Below the pieces are notes generated by a model. The model was not told the origin of the DNA and ran no database searches. It saw only the letters and a list, made by a program, of their open reading frames with translations. Below are positions 7,436 through 13,667 of a stretch of 16,302 nucleotides of DNA, in pieces. A program made the position numbers and the translations under genes. Source of the DNA: Oscillospiraceae bacterium (GTDB lineage: Bacteria; Bacillota; Clostridia; Oscillospirales; Acutalibacteraceae); contig CADBPL010000137.1 of assembly GCA_902796535.1 (NCBI GenBank), positions 1-16,302 of the forward strand, written 5' to 3'. The number at the start of each line of letters is the position of its first letter. The first letter of the stretch is position 1.

Positions 7436-7446
7436 GGAAGGAGGGG
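7436..7446 (+). promoter_or_regulatory. Strong ribosome binding site that points to an ACG start
   Basis: GGAAGGAGGGG contains a full AGGAGG (7439-7444). The codon exactly 8 bases downstream is ACG (7453-7455) in the frame of the diguanylate cyclase. No ATG, GTG or TTG occurs in that frame between the upstream stop (7381) and GTG 7489. Confidence 0.6.
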
Positions 7447-7452
7447 AACGTC

Positions 7453-9879
7453 ACGGTCTATTCTTCGATCGGCTTTCTTGCCGCCATCGTGCTGCTCATC
7501 GAAAATCAGGATATTCTCACCAACCGGAACCGTGCGTTCGACCAGCCCGCCTGGGTGGTTTACCGCCGTTTTCTGTTCACCGTGCTGGCTTACTACGTGA
7601 CGGACATTCTCTGGGGCCTGATCGAGAGCAGGAAGCACGCGCGCCTGCTGTTTATCGACACTTCCCTTTATTTTGTCGCCATGGCGATCAGCGTGATGTT
7701 CTGGACAAGGTTCACCGTGACTTATCTGGATGAACGAAACAGATTCAGCCGGTTTATTGCCGCGTTCGGGCGAATTTTCGCAGCGCTGGTCACGGTTCTG
7801 GTCATCATCAACATTTTCGAGCCGATCCTGTTTTACGTTGACGATGCCTGTCGATACAAGGAGCTGCCTGTCAGAACGGCTGTTCTTGGCGTTCAGATCC
7901 TGCTGCTGCTTTTCATTGCGGGTTATACCCTGGTTCTTTATCTGCGCCACAAATCGGAAAGGCGGTTGAAATACCGCACGCTGGCGCTGTTCGGCCTGGT
8001 CATGGCCACGTTTCTTTTAGCCCAGGTCTGGTATCCCTATTTGCCGCTCTACGCCATCGCCTACATGCTGGGCTCCTGCCTGCTGCGCGCGTTCATCCTC
8101 GGCGACGAAAAAGAGGCGTTCCGCCGCGGCATGGAGGAAGCCACAAAGGTCGCCGAGCTGAAGCAGTCCATCGCGTCGCTGCTCGACAATATGCCGGTCC
8201 TCAGCTTTTCCAAAGACGTGAACACCGGCGCCTACCTTGCCTGCAACCGGGCGTTTGCCGAATATGCCGATATGCCCTCCCCCAACGATATTGTGGGCAG
8301 GACGGACTTTGACCTTTTCGACAGCAAAACGGCGGCGCACTTTGTGGCGGATGACCGCAAAGCGCTTGAAATGGACAAGCCTTACATCCTTTATGAGGAC
8401 GTGGCGGATGCGGCCGGCAACCCGCGCCAGTTCCGCACGACCAAGCTGAATTTTTATGATGCAAACGGCAAGCTTTGCCTGCTGGGTATGTCCGTTGACA
8501 TAACGGAGGTCGAGCAGATCAAAAAAGAAAACGAGCAGACCAAGGCCGCCTACCGGCAGGCGCTGAGTGACAGCGTGGTTTACGAAAGCATGATCCGCGC
8601 GCTTTCCGAAGATTATTTTGATTTATACTATATTGATCTGTCAACGGATGAGTATATCGAATACGGCTCCAAAACCGAAGCCGGACACCGCTCAACAGAA
8701 AACCGCGGGAGCGATTTCTTCAACGCCGCCAGAGCGGAGTCTCTCAAATACATCCATCTCGAGGATCGGGATGATTTCATTGCGTCGATCACAAAAGAAA
8801 ACATGCTCAGCGAGATTCAAAAGAACGGCACCTTCATCAAGCAATACCGTCTGCTGATCAATCAGGTGCCGACCTACGTGAGCATGAAGGCCACCTGCCT
8901 GCGCGGCGCCGAAGACCATATGATCATCGGCGTGAGCAACATCGACGCGCAAATGAAAGATCATCTGGCCGCTCAGCAGGTCAGAGAAGAACAGAAAACC
9001 TATGTACGCCTGAGCGCGCTGACCGGCAACCTGATCGTGCTGTATGTGGTCGACCCGAAAAGCGAACGTTACACGGAATTCAACCCATCCACGGCTTTTG
9101 AAAAGTTCGGCATCGACAAGCAGGGCACCGATTTCTTCCAAACGTCCCGCAACAACAGTAAAAAGGCAGTCTATCCGGAGGATATGGCTCTGTTTTCATC
9201 CGTATTCACCAAAGAGAACGTTCTCAACGCCGTCCGGCGTGACGGCTCGTTCGCGCTTGATTACCGCCTGATCCTCAGCGATCGGCCCAACCACGTGCGG
9301 ATCAAGGCGGTGATGGTCGAGGAGGAAGGAAGGCCCCAGCTCATCATCGGCCTGATCGACATTGAAGCACAGGTGCAGCAGGAGCGGGAATATGAAAGCA
9401 CGCTGTCTGCTGAACGCACCCGCGCCACAAAGGACGCTCTCACAGGCGTCAAAAACAAAACGGCCTTTGTGGAGGCCGAAAAGCAGCTCAACGAGCAGAT
9501 CAGCCTGGGCAATCACCCCGCGTTTGCCCTCGTGGTCTGTGACGTTAACGATTTGAAAATCGTGAACGACACCCGCGGGCATAAGGCCGGCGACCGTTAC
9601 ATCCGCAAGGCCTGCACCACGATCTGCGACATTTTCAAGCACAGCCGGGTGTTCCGCATCGGCGGCGATGAATTTGCGGTGATCTGTCAGGGGCGCGATT
9701 ATGACCGCCTTGACGAACTGCTCACGGAGATGGACGACGTCAACGCCGGAAACAAACTGATCGGCGACGTTCAGATCGCCTGCGGTATGTCCCGCTTCGA
9801 GCAGGATCCCAACGTGGAAGCCGTGTTCGAGCGTGCTGATCAGCTGATGTATCAGCACAAAGCAAAACTCAAACAATAA
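7453..9879 (+). CDS. 7-TM / PAS / twin PAS-like repeat / GGDEF diguanylate cyclase
   Basis: Membrane sensor that should make c-di-GMP from two GTP, 808 aa from the proposed ACG start (796 aa from GTG 7489). Residues 1-216 hold about seven membrane helices; the first (about 2-16) exists only with the ACG start. A PAS domain spans about 238-355. Two related PAS-like repeats follow (about 375-498 and 517-640), sharing FF..(S/A)R, a KEN.L pattern, a YRL strand and a closing IGx(S/I)(N/D)I(D)AQ. The GGDEF domain (about 655-808) has DALTGVKNKTAF, DVNDLKIVNDTRGHKAGD and an intact GGDEF at 737-741. The RxxD product-inhibition site is missing (KHSR there), so feedback inhibition is not expected. Signals sensed are unknown. 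It lies between the phosphoglycosyltransferase and an EAL gene, and probably shares a transcript with both. Confidence 0.9.
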   Translation, partial: TVYSSIGFLAAIVLLIENQDILTNRNRAFDQPAWVVYRRFLFTVLAYYVTDILWGLIESRKHARLLFIDTSLYFVAMAISVMFWTRFTVTYLDERNRFSRFIAAFGRIFAALVTVLVIINIFEPILFYVDDACRYKELPVRTAVLGVQILLLLFIAGYTLVLYLRHKSERRLKYRTLALFGLVMATFLLAQVWYPYLPLYAIAYMLGSCLLRAFILGDEKEAFRRGMEEATKVAELKQSIASLLDNMPVLSFSKDVNTGAYLACNRAFAEYADMPSPNDIVGRTDFDLFDSKTAAHFVADDRKALEMDKPYILYEDVADAAGNPRQFRTTKLNFYDANGKLCLLGMSVDITEVEQIKKENEQTKAAYRQALSDSVVYESMIRALSEDYFDLYYIDLSTDEYIEYGSKTEAGHRSTENRGSDFFNAARAESLKYIHLEDRDDFIASITKENMLSEIQKNGTFIKQYRLLINQVPTYVSMKATCLRGAEDHMIIGVSNIDAQMKDHLAAQQVREEQKTYVRLSALTGNLIVLYVVDPKSERYTEFNPSTAFEKFGIDKQGTDFFQTSRNNSKKAVYPEDMALFSSVFTKENVLNAVRRDGSFALDYRLILSDRPNHVRIKAVMVEEEGRPQLIIGLIDIEAQVQQEREYESTLSAERTRATKDALTGVKNKTAFVEAEKQLNEQISLGNHPAFALVVCDVNDLKIVNDTRGHKAGDRYIRKACTTICDIFKHSRVFRIGGDEFAVICQGRDYDRLDELLTEMDDVNAGNKLIGDVQIACGMSRFEQDPNVEAVFERADQLMYQHKAKLKQ

Positions 9880-9897
9880 TCTGTCGCGCAAGACAGA
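9880..9897 (+). other. Small intercistronic hairpin
   Basis: TCTGTC-GCGCAA-GACAGA forms a 6-bp stem starting at the last base after the GGDEF stop. There is no U-run, so it is not a terminator. It may affect mRNA stability between the GGDEF and EAL genes. Low significance by itself. Confidence 0.3.
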
Positions 9898-9949
9898 TGG
9901 ACGCTATCAGGAATATTCTAACGCTTAGAGGAAAGAAAGGCGCACGATT

Positions 9950-11761
9950 ATGTATCAGTTTCCGGATGAATTAAGAAAGGCCTACGAAAGCAGCCCGCTC
10001 TCCTTCGCTTATTACGAGAACATCCATGACCGTGCCGTACCGGTGCTGGTGTCGGACGGGTTTTGCCGCAACACGTGCATGAGCCGTGAAGAAGTGATGG
10101 AATGGCTCAGCATCGGCCTGTTTGAGCGGATCCACCCGAACGATGTGGGTCTGGTATCGCAGGTCAGCGACGAATTCCTGCATCATCGCGGCACCTACAA
10201 CATCGTTTTCCGCTGCCGCATTGCCCCCATAGACCCCTACGCGAAAATCGAAAACAGCGACGAAAGATACGTTCAGATCCACGGCGTGGGCAAATGGCAG
10301 ACCATGCCGGACGGAAAAGAGCTGGTCGTGATCAGTTACGCCAACCTCTCCAAAACGAAGGAAGCATACCGCGAAACCATGGAGCTTTACGCGCTGCGTC
10401 AGAGCGACCTGTTCTATACCGATCAGCTGACCGGCCTGCCCAACATCAATTATCTGAAGGAATTCGCCGAAGAAAAAATCAACTCCATCCGTGCGAACGG
10501 CAAAACGCCTTACCTGATTTTTTCCGATATTGAGGCCATGCAGTCCTACAACAACCAGTACGGCCTCGAGGGCGGCGACCGGCTGCTGTGCCTGACCGCC
10601 GAAACGCTCAAAAAGCTGTTCCCCGCCGCGCTCATTGTGCGAAGCGCGGACGACCATTTTATTGTCATCTCCACGCTCAACGACGCGGCGGAGATCGAAG
10701 AAAGGCTGCATGAAGCGAACCGGATCATTCGAGAAGAAGCAGAAGGCAACACCCTTGGCTTCCGTTCCGGCGTCTGCCCCATGGAGCCGGGCACCACGTT
10801 GAACCTTGCGCTGGATCACGCCAAACACGCCGTTAAGTTCATTGAAACCGATATGACGCGTGCTGTCGAGCACTTTTCACAGGCGGTGGACGACACCTAT
10901 TGGCGCAAGCGCTATATCGTTGAAAACATTGCTCAGGCCTTGGAAAACGAGTGGATCAGTGTTTTTTATCACGCCCTTTACCGCATCGAAAACCGCAAGA
11001 TCGCGGCCTTTGAGGGGCTTGCCCGCTGGGTCGACCCGGAACGCGGCGTGATCCCGCCGAAGGATTTTATCCCGGTGCTGCTCAAATACCATCAGCTCTA
11101 CAAGCTCGACCTGTATATGTTCGATCAGGTCTGCCGCAAGGCAAGGAGCCTTTATGACAACGGTCTGCCGCTGGTGCCGGTCAGCGTCAACTTCTCCCGG
11201 CAGGATTTTGACCACGCGGACATTATCGGCGAAATGAACCGCATTTACAACAAATATGAGCTGGGCGGCCGCGTCGACAAAAGCTTCTTCATTGTGGAAA
11301 TTACGGAACAGGATCTGGCCGTAGGCACCGATCAGCTGCAAAAGGAACTGGAGCAGATCCGCCAGAACGGCTACGGCCTTTGGCTGGACGATTTCGGCAG
11401 CGGCTATTCCGCCCTGAACGTCTTCTCCCGGTTTGATTTTGACATGATCAAATGCGATCTTGATCTGCTTCAGCATTTGGATGACCACGGCGGCATCAAC
11501 CGCGTAATCCTCAGGGAGCTGGTCGACGTGGCAAGGCAGATCGGCATTCACGTGCTGATCGAAGGGCTGGAAACAGAAGAGCACCTCGCCTTTGTAAAAG
11601 AGATCGGCTGCGAATTGGTGCAGGGCTTCTACTACCACAAGCCGGAACCGATCGAAGAGCTGCTCAAACGCCAGACCTGCGCCGGCTTGATCAAGCTGTG
11701 CGAAACGCAGCAGGAACGCTACGAACAGAACCACAAATGGCTGAACGTGTGCAAGGCCTGA
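9950..11761 (+). CDS. PAS-like / degenerate GGDEF / EAL c-di-GMP phosphodiesterase
   Basis: Soluble three-domain protein, 603 aa, predicted to degrade c-di-GMP in the cytoplasm. Residues about 1-145 resemble a PAS sensor fold. A GGDEF-like domain follows (about 155-300, DQLTGLPNINYL at 158), but the active-site motif is SADDH (232-236) instead of GGDEF, so cyclase activity is unlikely; in this family such domains often bind GTP or regulate the partner domain. The EAL domain (about 330-580) keeps the metal and catalytic residues: E355 (EGLAR in place of EALxR), N414, E450, D480/D481 in DDFGSGYSALN, K501, E538 and Q558. The ATG has an AAAGAAAGG site 8-10 bases upstream. It is 70 bases downstream of the cyclase gene with no terminator between them, suggesting co-expression of opposing activities, and ends at a strong terminator. 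Confidence 0.9.
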   Translation: MYQFPDELRKAYESSPLSFAYYENIHDRAVPVLVSDGFCRNTCMSREEVMEWLSIGLFERIHPNDVGLVSQVSDEFLHHRGTYNIVFRCRIAPIDPYAKIENSDERYVQIHGVGKWQTMPDGKELVVISYANLSKTKEAYRETMELYALRQSDLFYTDQLTGLPNINYLKEFAEEKINSIRANGKTPYLIFSDIEAMQSYNNQYGLEGGDRLLCLTAETLKKLFPAALIVRSADDHFIVISTLNDAAEIEERLHEANRIIREEAEGNTLGFRSGVCPMEPGTTLNLALDHAKHAVKFIETDMTRAVEHFSQAVDDTYWRKRYIVENIAQALENEWISVFYHALYRIENRKIAAFEGLARWVDPERGVIPPKDFIPVLLKYHQLYKLDLYMFDQVCRKARSLYDNGLPLVPVSVNFSRQDFDHADIIGEMNRIYNKYELGGRVDKSFFIVEITEQDLAVGTDQLQKELEQIRQNGYGLWLDDFGSGYSALNVFSRFDFDMIKCDLDLLQHLDDHGGINRVILRELVDVARQIGIHVLIEGLETEEHLAFVKEIGCELVQGFYYHKPEPIEELLKRQTCAGLIKLCETQQERYEQNHKWLNVCKA

Positions 11762-11786
11762 CCGGGTTCGACAACTTCATAACCTG

Positions 11787-11820
11787 CGGCCCTTCGATTG
11801 TTCGAGGGGCCGTCTTTTTT
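11787..11820 (+). terminator. Intrinsic terminator after the EAL gene
   Basis: An 11-bp stem (11787-11797 with 11802-11812, one G-U pair, TTGT loop) followed by TCTTTTTT. This is a strong rho-independent terminator that ends the c-di-GMP transcript. Confidence 0.9.
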
Positions 11821-11839
11821 GCATTTTTCTTAAAAATCA

Positions 11840-11868
11840 TTGCATTTTATACACGCTTATGTTATGAT
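11840..11868 (+). promoter_or_regulatory. Promoter for the YfcC-family transporter
   Basis: TTGCAT (11840-11845), 17 bp, TATGAT (11863-11868). Transcription would begin near 11875, giving a leader of about 70 bases. A small inverted repeat GCTTA/TAAGC (11855-11859, 11869-11873) flanks the -10 box. Confidence 0.6.
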
Positions 11869-11891
11869 TAAGCATATTTTATGAATAAAAA

Positions 11892-11931
11892 GCCGGTTGC
11901 CGCGAATTCACATTTTTGATTCGCCAACGGC
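11892..11931 (+). promoter_or_regulatory. 5' UTR hairpin abutting the transporter ribosome site
   Basis: A bulged stem pairs GCCG-TTG-GCGAAT (11892-11907, with one- and two-base bulges) with ATTCGC-CAA-CGGC (11919-11931), for 13 base pairs around an 11-base loop. The ribosome site AAAGAGGG begins at the next base (11932). There is no U-run, so it is not a terminator. Position suggests a role in translation or mRNA stability. Confidence 0.4.
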
Positions 11932-11945
11932 AAAGAGGGTTGAAC

Positions 11946-13442
11946 ATGAGCGAAAAACGCGATCATAACGAAAACCGGCAGCAGGGTCTGAACATCAGCA
12001 GCAAAACCGTTCTCGGCGTTGCGGTCATTCTGGCGGTCATCCTGTTTTTGGCCGGTCTGCTCACGCAGGTGCTGCCGCGCGGGCAGTTTGCGCTGGATGA
12101 AAACGGCTCGGCCATTGCGGGCACCTATCAGGAACACCCCGAATATAAGCTGCCGATCTGGAAGATCGCGGCGGCGCCCGTGCTGGCGTTCACCGAAAGC
12201 ACGGCGGTCACGGGGCTGGCGATCATTGCGATCATCATGCTCGTGGGCGGCACGTTTTTGATCCTGGATAAGATCGGCGTGCTCAAATACATGATGGCGG
12301 TCATCGTCAACCGCTTTGAAAAAAAGCGGTTCATGCTCATTGCGGTCATGACCTTTTTCGGCATGTTCCTCAGCTCTACCGCCGGCATTCTCGAGGAAAG
12401 CCTCACGCTGGTGCCCATTGCCGTGGCCATTTCGCTGGCTATGGGGTGGGATTCGCTCACAGGCATCGGCATGAGCTTTGTGGCTGTGGCGTTCGGCTTC
12501 ACGGCGGCCACCTTTAACCCGTTCAACGTCATCACGGTGCAAAAGCTCGCCAACCTGCCGATCTTTTCCGGGCTGTGGCTGCGCCTGATCATCTTCGCCG
12601 TTGTCTACGCTTCGCTGACCGCGTTCCTGATCCTCTACGCAAAAAAGATCGAAAAGCACCCCGAAAAATCGCCCGCCTATGAAACCGACAAGGCCGTGCG
12701 CGAGCGTTACCCCATGGATGAATGCCGCGCCATGCTCACACAGCAAAGCGTGGCGCGCGCCACAAAAGTGTTTGTGACCTGCCTGTGCTGCGTGCTGGCC
12801 AGCACGGTTGTCTCGTTTGTGATGAGCATTCTCGGCGCAAGAACGGGCAGCGAGCTTCTGACCACCGTCGGCGGCTATGCCTCCATGGGCTGCATGGCTG
12901 TCTTCTTCCCCATCGGCGGCCTGCTGGCGGGGCACGTTTACGGTCTGCGCGGCAAAAACCTGTTCAAGGCCTTCGGAGAAGGGATCCGCACCATTCTGCC
13001 TGTGATCCCGCTGGTCGTGTTCATTCTGGCCATCAGCTACGTGCTCGACAAGGGCATGATCATGCACACCATCCTTTATAAGCTGAGCAGCGGGCTGCAG
13101 AACCTTTCGCCCTACGTCGTCATTCTGCTCATGTTCGCGTTCATTGCGGTGCTGGAGCTGTTCATCGGCTCCGGCACGGCCAAGGCGTTTTTGATCGTGC
13201 CGCTCATGTCGATTTTGTGCGATCTGCTGGGCGTGACGCGTCAATCCATGGTCATCACTTTCTGCTTTGCCGACGGCTTCACAAACATGCTTTACCCCAC
13301 CAGCAGCCTGATGATCATTGCCATCGGCATGGTCGGCGTCTCTTATAAAAACTGGCTGAAGTGGACTTCCAAGCTGTTTTTAACGGAAGGCATCATCTCC
13401 GTTGCGTTCATGCTCTTTGCCGTCGCCATCCAATATGCATAA
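11946..13442 (+). CDS. YfcC/DcuC-superfamily membrane transporter
   Basis: Integral membrane protein, 498 aa, resembling the YfcC family within the C4-dicarboxylate anaerobic carrier (DcuC) superfamily. It has about 12 hydrophobic segments. Features include an N-terminal helix followed by a LPRGQF-type external stretch, a GGTFLILDKIGVL region, an EESL(T)LVPIAV re-entrant-like stretch, AATFNPFNVITVQ, a central cytoplasmic loop (about 220-265, charged), and FIGSGTAKAFLIVPLMSIL plus DGFTNMLYPTSSLMI near the C-terminus. These Gly/Ser/Asn-rich hairpins are where this superfamily binds substrate. The substrate is not determinable here; amino acids, peptides or dicarboxylates are all possible. ATG 11946 has an AGAGGG site 7 bases upstream and is preferred to an in-frame TTG at 11916. 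It has its own promoter and terminator, so it is a separate transcription unit from the c-di-GMP genes. Confidence 0.85.
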   Translation: MSEKRDHNENRQQGLNISSKTVLGVAVILAVILFLAGLLTQVLPRGQFALDENGSAIAGTYQEHPEYKLPIWKIAAAPVLAFTESTAVTGLAIIAIIMLVGGTFLILDKIGVLKYMMAVIVNRFEKKRFMLIAVMTFFGMFLSSTAGILEESLTLVPIAVAISLAMGWDSLTGIGMSFVAVAFGFTAATFNPFNVITVQKLANLPIFSGLWLRLIIFAVVYASLTAFLILYAKKIEKHPEKSPAYETDKAVRERYPMDECRAMLTQQSVARATKVFVTCLCCVLASTVVSFVMSILGARTGSELLTTVGGYASMGCMAVFFPIGGLLAGHVYGLRGKNLFKAFGEGIRTILPVIPLVVFILAISYVLDKGMIMHTILYKLSSGLQNLSPYVVILLMFAFIAVLELFIGSGTAKAFLIVPLMSILCDLLGVTRQSMVITFCFADGFTNMLYPTSSLMIIAIGMVGVSYKNWLKWTSKLFLTEGIISVAFMLFAVAIQYA

Positions 13443-13459
13443 TGACACCGGTCTGACTG

Positions 13460-13488
13460 AAGCTGCGAGCATTTTCGCAGCTTTTTTT
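13460..13488 (+). terminator. Intrinsic terminator of the transporter gene
   Basis: A 9-bp stem AAGCTGCGA (13460-13468) with TCGCAGCTT (13475-13483), a 6-base loop, and a T-run to 13488. It begins 17 bases after the transporter stop. Confidence 0.9.
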
Positions 13489-13579
13489 GTTTCCGGCCCG
13501 TTTTCATGTCTCTTATCCGCTTTTGGAGCAGGCGAAAAAAGCAGTTCGGCAAGGAATTGAATAAAGTTTGATAAAAAAC

Positions 13580-13608
13580 TTGTAATACGAAAGATTATGT
13601 ATTATAAT
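13580..13608 (+). promoter_or_regulatory. Promoter for the first hydrolase gene
   Basis: TTGTAA (13580-13585), 17 bp, perfect TATAAT (13603-13608). The start point would be near 13615, giving a leader of about 53 bases. The -10 box forms the left end of a 23-bp palindrome. Confidence 0.7.
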
Positions 13609-13625
13609 TAAAATGTTTAATTATA
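13603..13625. promoter_or_regulatory. AT-rich palindrome on the -10 box (candidate operator)
   Basis: A perfect inverted repeat with 10-bp arms, TATAATTAAA (13603-13612) and TTTAATTATA (13616-13625), around a 3-base centre. It covers the -10 hexamer and predicted start site, the position where a dimeric repressor would block transcription. The protein that might bind is unknown. Confidence 0.45.
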
Positions 13626-13667
13626 GGTAAAAAACGTTGTGACTGACCACGAAAGTGAGTGAACCGC

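Noticed and set aside
11868..13244. A 458-codon open frame on the minus strand opposite the transporter gene.
   Set aside because: The product is an Arg/His/Gln/Asp-rich low-complexity translation, typical of the antisense of a membrane protein, and has no start signals.
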